Source: Carnegiea gigantea
Taxonomy: Eukaryota; Streptophyta; Magnoliopsida; Caryophyllales; Cactaceae
NCBI GenBank assembly: GCA_029747015.1
Contig: JAKOGI010000055.1
Coordinates: 968,501 to 1,032,500, forward strand
Length of the DNA: 64,000 bases
Direction of reading: 5' to 3'
A program made the translations under genes and the position numbers. The first letter of the stretch is position 1. Each line of letters opens with the position of its first letter. The notes beneath the pieces were generated by a model. It ran no database searches, had not been told where the DNA came from, and saw only the letters and a program-made list of their open reading frames with translations. Below, in pieces: positions 11,480-22,611 of the stretch.

Positions 11480-13060
11480 CTTACCCCTATCAATCAAAAG
11501 AGATGTTCTACGATTTAGGATGGTAGTATCCCTGACCTCTTCGATCCTCTCTGTTTGTTGCACCCTAAGGACATCCACATACCTTACTTCTCGTTCATCA
11601 CTGGGGTGCCTCCTAGAGACTACATAATGATAACTAATATATTTAAAATGGAGGGATAATAGGCAAAGAATAGAAAAATAAAATGAGTAAATAGAAGGCT
11701 TACATTAGGAGCAAAAAAGGAGGCATCAAGTGATCATAAACAAACTTGCCATAGTCCTGCTCATCCAGATGGTAGATGCAATCCTCCTCACTGAGGAACT
11801 TAGCAATGCACTCTAAGGTCGGGAAAGGGGTGAACATAGCTTATGGATGAGGGAGCTTTAGCCTTCGAGGCACCACTAATCTCAAGATCACCTGATGGTT
11901 CACAACCCTAAGGTATTAAACGTACTCAAAGGGACCCTCAATGTTAACCCTTTGGTGCAAAAGGGGCCTTTCAATGCAAGCAGGGACACCTTTAACCTTG
12001 ACCTAAGGGCCCCAAGTCACCTAAAGCCAATACAAAATAAGCACCATAGCATGTCAAGAGAGATAGAAATAAAGGACCGAAAAGATAAGTGCTTGCATCC
12101 TCAATGTTCTTGCCATTAAAGGACATCTAAAAGCCATTGATGTCCTTGAGGCAGGTGCCTCACTAGTGCAATTACTCTGTGCCCACAGTGTCATACAGTG
12201 TACTTAATTAGCACCCTTAGTGCTAGGAGCAATTTTGGGGAAGTGCTCAAGAAACCAATGCTACAAATATAGTAAAAAAAATGAAAACAAAAGTTAACAA
12301 GAGAAAAGAAAGCCATAAGAACAAAGCAAAATATGTAAACATAGTCTACCTGGAGCACTTTCGAAAATCCCAATAGGTTCACGATGGGGAAGTTCTCCTT
12401 ACTGAACTTACAAGTTGTCTTCATGTACTATAATAAGGCGGTAAAGGCTACAGTGCAGCAATCAAGATTGCCTACTATAACAATGTCCCCTAAGTTTTCC
12501 ATCCAATAAAGATAGCATAGTTTGCCCTTGTCAGCAAAAATAGCGCAAACAAGAAAATATGCCATGAAAGAACTGAAGAGCTGCATGTAGGAAAGGCCAT
12601 TTAAGGAACTCTCTAAGACCTCCTTGATCATAGATTGTTGGAAAGAGTTAGACTTGGGGGCCATCAAAGTCCTCAACAACTCAATATGCTTTTACCACTC
12701 CACACTGAAGTTCAAGCAGTATTAATCAGGTTTGACCAAAACAGAACCCCCAGTGAGCTTTCCGAAGGCCTTCAGGGTAATCATCATCTCACCGAGGGCA
12801 ATGTGGAAGGTTTTAGTAAAGTCCCAAAATCTCGCCATCAAACCCCTAAAGAGTCAATGATTAATTATCCCCACATGCCTTTGATCAGGTTGTTGAGGCT
12901 AGTATGCGTCTCCATTAGCTTAACAACATTAGGAAACCTCTTACGAAGGCTCTTAATGTCCTTTAAATTTTTGCACCCTTTTACTAATTACCTCTTGATT
13001 CACTGCAAAAATTGAGAATTTCTGAGCTTGGGAGTGGTGCTTATAGAGTTTTCTGGTAAG
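11480..13060 (-). pseudogene. Plant mobile domain (PMD) protein pseudogene
   Basis: On the minus strand a broken frame follows the aminotransferase-like plant mobile domain family, known from the MAIN/MAIL1 genes and from some plant transposons. Near 12740-12860 it reads ARFWDFTKTFHIALGEM then MITLKAFGKLTGG, matching the FWxxxTxTFHxxxGEMxxTLxDxxxLxG core. At 12430-12600 it reads MAYFLVCAIFAD then LGDIV, matching the later helices. A TAG (12428-12430) interrupts the same frame before YMKTTCK. After a spliceable intron, HWFLEHFPKIAPS (about 12220-12260) matches the W-x-x-EHFP segment. At about 11850-11920 there is a decayed YLxxRVxxQ-like stretch. Stops and frameshifts show it is dead. It may be host-derived or part of a mobile element. 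The lower boundary is uncertain. Confidence 0.72.
12261..12349 (-). other. Intron in the PMD pseudogene
   Basis: In minus orientation the stretch begins CAG/GTAGAC and ends TTTGTAG/CAT, is AT- and T-rich, and is 89 bases long. Removing it joins FSKVLQ to HWFLEHFP in phase 0, which fits the order of PMD motifs. It shows that the copy derives from genomic DNA and not from a spliced transcript. Confidence 0.65.
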
Positions 13061-13364
13061 GAAAGTCAATATGAAGGAGAAGAGTGCAGAGAAACCCCTA
13101 GCGATTATTGCTGGGTTCTAAATTATTCTACTGGAAGGTAGCTGCAAGCCTAATCAAGCCGTCATCTTAGGCATTGATCCAGTGACTGTTCAATCATGTT
13201 GTTGAGGTCTAACTACAAAAATAATGATTGTTTGCCTGGGCATAAGCAACGCCTATTCGTTCACATAAAACTCGGCTGCTACATCATGCAAAATAAAAGA
13301 CAATCATCCTCTCAACTCCATCGTGTTGTATCAAAAATTTTTAAAAAGAAAATTTTCTTCCCAA

Positions 13365-13620
13365 AGTTTTTAGCAGGTGTGAGACCTTCAAGCCTCAAAT
13401 TATTAAACAAATGTGAGGCCTTCAAGGCTCAATATCTTTGATAGGTTTAAGACTTTCAAGCCTAATTTTTGATATATGTGAGACCTTAAAGTCTCAAAAA
13501 TTTTAATAGGCGTGGGACCTTCAAACCTCAAAATTTTTGATAGGTGCGAGACTTTCAATCCTCAAATTTTCAACAAGTATGAGACCTTCTAACCTCAAAA
13601 CTTTTAACAAGCATGCGACC
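13365..13620 (+). repeat. 33-34 bp degenerate tandem array, about 7.5 units
   Basis: The core GTGAGACCTTCAAGCCTCAA recurs at 13379, 13413, 13446, 13478, 13512, 13545, 13579 and 13613, with spacing of 32-34 bases. Units differ by several bases. No coding frame is supported. Confidence 0.85.
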
Positions 13621-13894
13621 CTTAGTACCAAATTGGTGCCGGTAGGATTCTAGGCCGATTGTATGCCTATGTGACCATTGCATTGTTGCCCGATGATCAC
13701 AATTGTCTAGCCCACCAAGTGTGAAGCAACATAAATTCTTGGGCTCCTAGCAATCAGTGTGCAAATAAAATGTTTTGTTTCTATATAAAAATTTCCAAAA
13801 AGTTTTAAAAGTATATAAAACCCGAAAGTTTTGAAATTAACTACAAAAAGGCTCAAAGACATGGAATTTGTGAGATTTGCTAGCTTATTTTACA
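13621..13894. other. No gene recognised
   Basis: This AT-rich spacer between the tandem array and the inferred LTR start has no motif I can name. Confidence 0.4.
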
Positions 13895-15692
13895 TGATTT
13901 TCATGTGAGTAGGGAGATTTGAATTTAGGTGCACAATTGATTAATTTATCCCGATTTCTCTCAAGGCCTAAATCGTAATAAGTGCCCAAGTATGGTAGTG
14001 GCAATGACCAACCTAGCTGATAGCCGATCCACAGTGATAGCCAAAGACTTCCTCATTTTCTCCCATAATCAAATCCCACAATGGGCCCATTCTCCTGCTT
14101 TAGCCTGCCCATTTGTTCTGTAGCAGCTCCATGCCTGAGCCCTCTCCTTCTCCCTAATCTCTTGAACATGGGCCTGCGTTACTTCGTGTTTGTGGCCTAG
14201 CTCGCTTGAGGCTATCTTCTCCTATGCATGCCCACTTGATCCAACACTTGTTCAGCATGGCCAAGTTCACTACTTCCTTACTCACAGTACAACACAAGCC
14301 GCGCTTCCTCTTCTTTTCTATCCTATGCCACTATATGGGTTTGCACCATTTAGATCTTCTTTGGCCCAGCACCACGGTCTATTATGCCAATTTGTCTCAC
14401 AACAACTAGCCTTTTATATCTTCCACGCTCATGTGGGCCGATTCTAATATGTTCTCATCAACCTGCTTACATCTCATTCTCATTCCTCATGTCCGCGTGG
14501 GCCTATTCTTGATATCATGTAGTAGCCCACTTACTCATACTCTCAATCCAACGCATGAACGTTCTGCCCCACCCTAGTAGATTGATGAAGAATTTCAGCT
14601 TTCAGTAACCAAAGTTGGCACCTCATTTTTCATATGCAAATAAGAGGGCTTTGACTCATTTAATTAGTATTAACTATGAGTAGTTAAGTAAGCATTTGAG
14701 GTGCTGAAGTTTCACTCTAGAAAGAGCCAAGGGCTAGTGAAATTCATCGCTTATCAACTCGTGCAAGCATTCCTCCATTCTCTCATCTTAAATCTTTTCT
14801 TTTTTAGAGAGTAGATAATTTTTGTGGGACAAACTCATTTAGGTTGAGGAGTTAAGAACAAAATTTTTCTTCTCTTTTCTTGTCACCTCATTTATGAGTC
14901 AATTAGAGAGTTTGCGCTTCATATTGTCATTTTATTTGATCAATTACCAAAGTTTAGGCATAGGAAGTGAAATATAAGACTAATTAAGAGTGCAACCAAA
15001 CTAATTTCGGAGGTATTTTTACTAACTATGGTCAGCTAAGTTGCTCGTCTAGAGCTAAGAAGGATCCTTGAGTAATAATAACATTTCACTAATTTGTTTT
15101 GAGGTTATTTTTGTCTTTCATTGCATAATTTGAGTGTTGTTTGATTCTAATTTATTTGTGTTGATTATCACTATTGTTTTTTCATGTTGACTGCATTAGT
15201 TTAATTTGTTATCTCATTTGTACATTAGACCTTGTAGGCTAATATGATGTTATGGAATTGTTGTAATTGTTGAATTTGAATAGTTCATGCTAGAAATTAC
15301 ATTAGTTACATATAAAATGAATAATTTGTATTAACCACTAAATAAGTGCCGAATGGTATATGTAATAAATCTTTTTTAATCATTACCTAAATGTTTGTAG
15401 CTTAGGTTGAACAAGGGAATAGTTGAACCCCTATTTGAGTTAATAATTCAAGATTTAAGTCGTCTATGAAATTTGAAGTCCTGGATCTTTCTCTACTTTG
15501 ATTTCTCTCTATTTTCTTGACTCATTTACTTGTTTGGTATTTATTTAATTTAATTCGATACTTAAATTACTCCATTGAATCATTCTTTGGTTTACTAGGG
15601 AATGTAAATTTCAAGTTATTAACATTTTCTATGGGAAACAATACTTTATGCACTTGTAAGTATTTGGTTCTATTTTTAAGACTTAGAGATCA
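13895..15692 (+). repeat. Athila-type LTR (copy A)
   Basis: It is homologous along its length to 45365-48359, with an estimated 75-80% identity, and its last 437 bases equal 1-437. Homology with the other copy starts at TGATTTTCATGTGAGTAGG (13895) and the LTR ends GAGATCA (15692), giving TGAT/ATCA ends. The decayed PBS follows at once, so this is a 5' LTR. The start is less certain than the end. Confidence 0.65.
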
Positions 15693-15703
15693 CTTCAAGT
15701 TTT

Positions 15704-15721
15704 TAGCACCATTACCAGAAA
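15704..15721 (+). other. Decayed tRNA-Asp-type primer-binding site
   Basis: TAGCACCATTACCAGAAA differs from the tRNA-Asp PBS only by seven G-to-A changes. It follows the LTR end by 11 bases and the spacer CAAGTTTT. Confidence 0.65.
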
Positions 15722-16366
15722 ATGGTTAGTAATTCTAATTTTTTTCCTTTTATTCTTATTTTATTTTTCTTTTTCTACATTTTCTCAATTAGTTAAAAAA
15801 CCAAAAATCAAATTAAAAAAAATGGTTCCTTCTTGGTTCTTGTTTGGTTATTCTTGTGGTAAAAAACTGCTACTCTTTTGTTATTCGTGAGTTATGCACA
15901 TGGTGGATGCTTTTTGTTCTTAGACCTTAAATAATACAATGCTGAAATTAAAGGTTTCCTTAGTAGGGTAAAAGCAAAGAAAACAGAATCTAAGAAAAAA
16001 ATGGATGAAGAACAGAACCCATAACCTAAGTATCTTAAGGAGCACTTTACTCCCGCAACTCATGATTTGCCTACAATAATCTATGTGCTCGTGTTACGGG
16101 GCCATTTTTGCGGTTAAACATGCTAAAATCCAAATGGTCTCATTGTTTTATGGGCTAGAGTCTAAAAACCCTTTTAAGCATGTTGATGCTTTTTTTTAGA
16201 TATGTTGTCCTGTGTTTTTAAATTATGTCTCTGATGATGCTCTTTGTTTATGTCTTTTAAATTTCTAATTTGAAGGTAAAGCTAATGATTATTTGGCCAT
16301 GAAGAGAAATATCACCATTTGGGATCAAATGCAAAGAGAAGTCTTGAAGAAATTTTACACTATTAG
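15722..16366 (+). pseudogene. Decayed Athila-type gag start
   Basis: This is the partner of 467-1111. A leader is followed by a broken Gag frame with YGLESKNPFKHVD (about 16150-16190) and DQMQREVLKKFYTIS (about 16325-16366), where the frame stops because another LTR is inserted. The order of these patches fits the conserved Gag core of Athila-like elements. The rest of gag is missing; Athila-type protease and pol reappear only at 41 kb. Confidence 0.55.
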
Positions 16367-17688
16367 TGATGAATGTCATATTTGCATAGGATCTTATAAG
16401 TGTTTACTAGTTATATTAAGGGGTTAATATGCTATTTATGCCCTTATTTCTACTATTATGCTTGGTTTCACTTGTTTTGAAAGTTTTTCCAGACTTTGAC
16501 TTCGTGATCCAAGTTATGCTAGTAGAGTGAAGATTTTGAGGCTTTGTGGATCAAAAAAGATAGCAAAAGAGGTCCAAAGACTCCCAACATGATTAAACCA
16601 TAGCCAGCACTGTGGCCCAGGGAGATCCAAGAGACGAGCAAGTCAAACGAGGGAGATCCACTGGGATAGAGGGCCCCATGATCTATCTATGGTGTTGGCC
16701 ATGCTCAGTGGTGATCACCATGGACTGACCATGATCAGCCGTGTTCCTCCAAGCTTGCTAGTTTTCTTCATTGATGTTCGTGTTGCATGTGTGTGGTGGT
16801 TTTACAAACTTGATTCCAACCATAAAAAGCGATTTTTTACTACTTCATTCAACACTATTCCTTCTCCATATTCCATTCCATTCTACCTAAATTAGGATTT
16901 TAGATTAGATTAGAGGAAGAGGAAGTGAAGTGAAGTGAAGATTTTCAAATATCCCATATTGGGTTTGCAATGATGATTCAAGCGCGATCTTGGCTGAGCA
17001 TTTCCTTTCTTTTCGCTTCTTTTCTCCTCTTTTCTCATTTTAGATTTATGTTTTGTAATTTTGATTAAGATTTTGTTGTTTTGATTTTGAATTTATGCAA
17101 ATAACAGTTAATTTCTTGATTTGCTATTCATCTCTTTGAGTATTTTGGAATTGCTGGATTGTTTTATCGAATCTTAGATGATTACTGTTTTGTGAGAGAT
17201 GTGATCACTTTCTGGCATATTTTGGATATTGGATGAAGAACTTAAAGGTGAAATTCAATACTTGAACCCTATGATTTAACTTGATTGTGAGATTTCTTGA
17301 GAGAGAATTATTGATCGAAAGACCTAAAATGATAATCGTATGCTTCATGAATCTACACAAATTGAGAGCCCTTAAGAAATGGTCATTGGTTAGATTTAGG
17401 TATTTCACTTCACCTTAAAAGAGGATTATGGTACTTCGATTGTGGGTTTTCAAACAACCAATTGAGGAAGAAGTACTTGATTGATGCACAAATTGAGACA
17501 TTGCTTATTTTGTATAATTCCATGATCATTTATCCATTAGATTAGATAATAGATTAGTTTAATTTTTAATCTCAAATTTAGATTTGCTTAGCCTATCTTA
17601 AGGGGATAAAGTCTAGTAGATCAATCTAGTCCTTATAGGAGACGACCTTGATTTGCTACAATGTCACCTTGTGTTGGCGGTCCTATCA
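16367..17688 (+). repeat. 5' LTR of the non-autonomous element
   Basis: It starts TGATGAATGTCAT, shared with 20784 and 1112, and ends TCCTATCA seven bases before the PBS, giving TGAT/ATCA ends and about 1.32 kb. The first about 270 bases align with the 3' LTR remnant. Confidence 0.8.
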
Positions 17689-17694
17689 AGTTTT

Positions 17695-17712
17695 TGGCGC
17701 CTTTGTCGGGGA
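17695..17712 (+). other. Primer-binding site, tRNA-Asp type
   Basis: TGGCGCCTTTGTCGGGGA differs at two positions from the complement of the plant tRNA-Asp 3' end, and follows a LTR end plus the spacer AGTTTT. Confidence 0.8.
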
Positions 17713-17833
17713 CTAGTGTCGAACATTGGGTTTTTATCAATAGGTTTGACTACTCATTTTGTTTTTATTTGAAAAAAACTAAAAAATTTAAAACCAAAAA
17801 ACTGAAAAATTTCCAAGGGAAAAAAAAAAAACA

Positions 17834-18857
17834 ATGGCAATTTTCCATTTTCCCCAATTCGAGTATGAATTATTGTGCATGTATTTTAAATAATTAAATG
17901 TCTTTCTTGCTCAAAGTGGTTATTGTGTGGGTAAATGGGAAATTTTAAACATTGTTGATGAGGGTGTGAATAGTAAAACCCGAGGCCTTTTAGAGTATTG
18001 GGGTTTTCTTACTAAAAATATTGATGAAGCATGGTATTTGCTTGAGTGGATTGCTTGGGATTTATTTGAGTTTAAAAATGCTAGTTGTATTTCTGGATAT
18101 TCATGCCTTGATTCTTGTGCATTCTATGCTAGATCTTATTATGCTCCTTTTTGGCGTAATTCTTCTAACCATGATATAAATTTGTGTCCATATTATGCAT
18201 GATATGCTCAACCTTACTTTGCATCACCTGTGGATAATACTGATATTGTCTGGACCTTACCTGATTCATCCTTTCTTTTAACTCTGTGCACATAGCTGGA
18301 GGCATGTGAGCCTTTTGGGGGAGTTGCTAGGTTTAGTGTCGTTGATGCATGTTTTAAGTCAGAAGATACTTTAAATGAGGTGTATGATCTAGTTGAGACC
18401 CCTTTAGAGAGGTCATGTGATGTGCTTATGCATGAGCAGTCTTCTAGCCTTGGTTTTGATAATATTGTTCTCCCTAATCCTCTTGATCATTCCCATGTTT
18501 CTCTTCTTTGTTCAATACCCTCTCCATTACTTGAGTATTACATTAATGTGCCCATTCTTAATCCCATGCTTTCTGATGCTATTGTTGATTTGGGCTATGA
18601 GGATAATATGGTTAGTATGCTTAGTGGGAATGTTGATGATTATGTGTCCCTAGGTTACCTTAGAGGGTATAATCCCTTCATTGACCCTTATTGTGCATGC
18701 CTAGGAGACTTGCCCAGGAAAGTTGTGTAGACTATGTTCTTTAATCATTCCTATGATTTTTGTAAGGCCATTGGGAAGGTTAAGAGGTTACTTATACTCA
18801 TTGGTGTGATTTTAGTTATTGCCTCTTACATTATGTTTTTTAAATTGTGGTCCTAGG
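17834..18857 (+). pseudogene. Single ORF of the non-autonomous element: decayed zinc-knuckle, C-terminal membrane segment
   Basis: One frame runs about 340 codons from an ATG in good context (ACAATGG, 17834) to TAG at 18855-18857. It is broken only by in-frame stops at about 17891, 18200, 18294 and 18728, with no frameshift. The N-terminus is MAIFHFPQFEYELL. A Tyr-rich stretch near 18120-18200 reads FWRNSSNHDINLC. The NSSN-H-DINL-C spacing equals the second half of a CX2CX4HX4C knuckle, with both first cysteines replaced (F and R). The middle is acidic with repeated NP and LD turns. The C-terminus holds KVKRLL followed by about 17 hydrophobic residues, a possible membrane anchor. I see no Gag core, protease or polymerase. 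From memory, similar hypothetical proteins occur in grapevine, but this is unverified. A Gag-derived nucleic-acid-binding protein is the likeliest reading. Confidence 0.65.
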
Positions 18858-20770
18858 AGTTTGATAAGCTCTTGTGTGCTGTGTCGACATTTGATTTGAT
18901 GGGCCGTGCCTTGAAGTTGTGATCAAGTGGCTGATGCTCTATTTGACCTGTTTGCGAAGAGGTCTTAGCTTAGGCGCACTTAGCACCTAACCTGGTCATA
19001 TTGTTCTTTTTTGGTTTCCCTTTCCATTCTCTTACTTTCTTTCCTTTGAATAATAATGCTTTAACTAAGCATGGGAGAAGGCAAGTTCTATGTTTTCCAT
19101 TTTGTTTTTTTGTAGTTTTAATACTTGTTATAGCATATATGTTTAGGTTTTTTTTTGTTTGCATTAGTGTGTTGTATTTAGCTACATTCAGATTTGCACA
19201 TAGGATTGTATGTAGAGATGATGTAGATTGGCTTGAGATAACCTCCAATTATGTTTTTTCTAGGCAAAATAGCTTTTATGGGCTTGAGTAACTTTTGATG
19301 TGTAATTCCTTTTGGTGTTAAAATTTACGAAGGTTTTATGAATATTTCTTGTTTTGCCTATGTCTTGATTGAGAACCTTGTTATCCCCTAGAGTCGTTAG
19401 AACTAATATTTATACATGATAGTCATTTTATGAGTTAATTGAGACTTTGATAAATATCCTGTGAGACTTTGTGCCCTCTTTGGACTAATTTGTCATTTTT
19501 AGTCCCATGTTTCTTTCATGTGTATCTCTTTCGTGTTACATCTGCAGAACTTGCCTAGATTTTTGTTCAAAACTGCATTAGCATGTGCATAGATTTGATG
19601 GAGGCATTCTTTCGTTGGTCACTTTAGCCACATAGCCAAATAGTCTATCCTTTGTATTACATGTTTTCCTCCCTTTGCTAGCCCTTTTGAGCTTATGTCT
19701 GACTTTGTTATGATCCCTTCATACTAACCTTTGCCAAACACATGTTCCTAACCTTTAGGCCAAGTCTATAGAGCGTCATTTCATCTATGTAGCAAGTGGT
19801 TTGGGGACAATTGAGTTTAAGGTGGCATTCGTATGTTGGTTTATTGAGGGATTGATGTTATTGCGCATTTAGTCGTGATCCCCTCTTATTTGGGCTATGT
19901 ATGGACGTATTAGGTTATGAGTTGAAAATTTACGATCTTATGCCTTTCAATAACTGATATTTTCATTTCATTTCTAAAAACAAAGCAAGAAAGAAAGTCA
20001 TGTTGAAGAGAAAGAAATAAAGAAAAGAAAGGAAAAAAAAAGAGAAAAAATTAATAAAACAAAAAAATGAATAGTTAATTGGCATTGGATATGTGAATAG
20101 CTTGAGTTCCTTTCTTTACCAACTCATTTCCTACATGATTCATTGGGGTATGCTCATTATGTTATTAGGGTTTGGAGTGTTGGTAAAGTTCATGGTTAAT
20201 TGGTGCTTTGATTGGGTACTCCCTAGTATTTGGCTACACAGCTCCACATTCTCCAAATGCATTTGACCACTTCCTTTCCCTTAACCCTTTTAGCCCACAT
20301 TACAACCTAAGTACGGTCCTCTTGATTGTCATGTATGCATTGCATTTTTAATGGTGGAGAATTTGTGTCTTAACAAACATATGATAAATTACATATTTGG
20401 AATGAGTCTTTGGTGAACCCATGCAATATTTCAAACACATAAGTGGGAGTAATTCACATTTCCCAAAGATGAAGTTCTACTGGTCCATTTGGCTCTATTC
20501 AACTCCATGTGCTTACATGATGTGCTTTGTAGTTCTTTGGGGGTAATCAACTTTGATATCAAGCTTGTGGTATTGGACTTTTTTAAGAACCTACTCCTCC
20601 TCGTAATTTTAAAATATCTTGCACACTACTTGGAGTTGCCGTTGATTGTCATTCTTACTTTTGATATGCTATCTATTACCTATTTTAAGGAGGAGCTTTT
20701 GTTTTGAATCCTAGATACAACTCCCCTTTTTGGTTTTATCTAGTATTTGCTTGAGGACAAGCAAAGGTTT
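18858..20770. other. Non-coding 3' interior of the non-autonomous element
   Basis: This is T-rich sequence with no sustained frame. A purine-rich patch (about 19975-20070) is mostly A and G. Short overlapping frames on both strands near 19000-19290 have no motif. It leads into the TTGAGGACAAGCAA box and the polypurine tract. Confidence 0.5.
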
Positions 20771-20783
20771 AAGCATGGGGGAG
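20771..20783 (+). other. Polypurine tract of the non-autonomous element
   Basis: AAGCATGGGGGAG lies directly before the 3' LTR start TGATGAATG and matches 1481-1493 base for base. Confidence 0.8.
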
Positions 20784-21059
20784 TGATGAATGTCATATTT
20801 TCATAGAATTTTTTAAGTGTTTGGGAGTTATATTAAGGGGTTAATGTGCTTAATTGTACGATTTATGTCCTTATTTCCACTGTTTCACTTGTTTTGAGAG
20901 CTTTCGCAGATTTTGATTTTGTGAGCCAAGTTGTGCTAGTAGAATGAAGATTTTGAGGCCTTGTCGATTAAAAAAGACAGCAAAAGAGGCCCAAATACTC
21001 CCAACACGGTCAAAACGTAGCTAGCACCACGGCCCAGGGAGATCTAAGAGAAGGGCAAG
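20784..21059 (+). repeat. 3' LTR remnant of the non-autonomous element
   Basis: It aligns with the first about 270 bases of the 5' LTR (16367 onward). It is interrupted after GGGCAAG (21059) by the LTR of the CRM-like element. In the intact LTR the matching point is GAGCAAG/TCAAAC near 16642. Confidence 0.8.
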
Positions 21060-22345
21060 TGATGGAGTCCTACCTAGCCATGACCTTGTTCATGATGTGC
21101 CAGGTCCAGAACGTCTGAGAACAAGGTCCCAAGTTCAAAGGATGCCTCACATTTTGCAAGACTCCCAAACTGCTACAACTGGGTTGCTTGGCCTGAAAAT
21201 GCTCGGTTTTGTTCATCTCATAACTTAAGCTACATTATGGCTTAAGATTAATATTTTTGCATTTTTCGAATACTTACCATTTCTAGTCGAAGCATTCATT
21301 TCTAATCGTGCACATAAGAAGGTGGAAGATCAAGGACTTTTGTCAAACCGGCTAGTTTTGCACCTAAACTGCACGGTTGAATGTTTTGGTGGGATTAGGC
21401 TACTTAAACATTGTTTAACCATGATTTATTTGCTGAGGGGGTTTATACACATCTTAAAGGTTTCCCCCATGGCCTGAAAACAAAATCATGCTCATTTTTG
21501 CTAAGCCTAAATCAGGTCTGAAAACCAGCTCCATTCTGCTCGTGCACCCAGTTCAGCTGCACGGTTTTAATTTTCCTCTTCCCGTGGGTTTACTTCATCC
21601 AATCTATCTTAGCACACGTCCCATGGAGTGTAGAAGGCCAATGATAGCTGAGCATCTTGAGAAGAGCAACCAATAGCAAGCTTGCTACAAAAGAACCTTG
21701 TCTCTTAAACGTGATTGGTCGATCGTAAAGGGAGAGTTGCTTTTCGGCTGCCCCATGTGCTCTCAGCATTGTTAGCAGCATAATTAAGCTTAAGTAGGAC
21801 CTAATTAGGTTGTAATATCATTTGTTTTTCTTTCCTTAACGTTAAGAGTGTAATTAGATTAAGCTTAAAGCATGGTTGTGCACGGTTATCCTTAACCGTA
21901 GAGATTAGGCTAAGATAACACCTTTTCTCCCTCGAAGGGTAAGGTGAGGTGTGTGCTTGCTTATGAGGGTGCTAGCTAGGCTTGTATCAAAGGGAAAACA
22001 CACGGCTTTTGTTGTTACATTATGCACAAAATCAGATCAAACCTTTGGGGGCATTTGCTTTCGAATCCTCAAATACTTCACTTGCTTATCCTTAATTTAG
22101 TCGATTATGGTGGTGTTCAAGTAAGTCCTAATCTTAATTAAGTGGTGTTCCTGTATCTTAATCCAAGTTTGGGGACCCTAAGCTCACGTTTGGTGGTGTT
22201 TCTGTATCCAAACATTGAGTTTAGTTCTATTATATTCATTGAGCTTCTACATGGATTCAAGGCTTGAACTGAAATTTCAATTTGCTTAACCGTGAGTCTT
22301 TGCTTTCTTCCTTTGATTTTCCTTTCTCCCTTCAAGGGTACATCA
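21060..22345 (+). repeat. 5' LTR of the plus-strand CRM-like element
   Basis: It starts TGATGGAGTCC and ends TACATCA, the same TGATG/CATCA ends proven by the target-site duplication of the minus-strand copy. Its first about 165 bases encode the pol tail (from DGVLPSHDL to FVHLIT and stop), again showing that pol overlaps the LTR in this family. Confidence 0.82.
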
Positions 22346-22349
22346 TATT

Positions 22350-22361
22350 TGGTATTAGAGC
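22350..22361 (+). other. Primer-binding site, initiator tRNA-Met type
   Basis: TGGTATTAGAGC lies four bases after the LTR. It differs from TGGTATCAGAGC by one C-to-T change. Confidence 0.8.
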
Positions 22362-22611
22362 TTGACTTCTCGTAGGCCTGGTATGTCCCTCACCCTTCCA
22401 GAAATCAATCCCACTTTAAAAAATCCAAACACAAACTCAGTTCCTACCGGGTTTGAGTGAAAACTCAAAACCGTGAAGATTTGCTGTTTTTAGCCATGTT
22501 GGGCAGAAACTTAGCACGGTCACCCCAAGCCGTTAAGCACGTCCGTGCCACCCCTACTTCTTGTTGTTTCACTTGCTTAAGCCATCAAGTTCAAGCATAA
22601 CTTCAATAAGC

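Larger units (their letters stand above)
16367..21059 (+). mobile_element. Non-autonomous LTR retrotransposon with one unusual ORF
   Basis: The parts are a 5' LTR (16367-17688), a tRNA-Asp-type PBS (17695-17712), one ORF region (17834-18857), about 1.9 kb of non-coding sequence, a polypurine tract (20771-20783) and a 3' LTR cut short at 21059 by the next insertion. The interior is only 3.1 kb and shows no protease, reverse transcriptase or integrase. It must have relied on enzymes from another element; the LTR/PBS style suggests an Athila- or Tat-type helper. It sits inside the Athila-type gag at 16366. Confidence 0.8.

Noticed and set aside
13365..13620. CRISPR-like array
   Set aside because: The units are contiguous diverged tandem repeats without separate spacers, in a plant nuclear context.
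18417..18653. 78-codon hydrophobic frame
   Set aside because: It is the shadow of the 17834-18857 frame in another phase.
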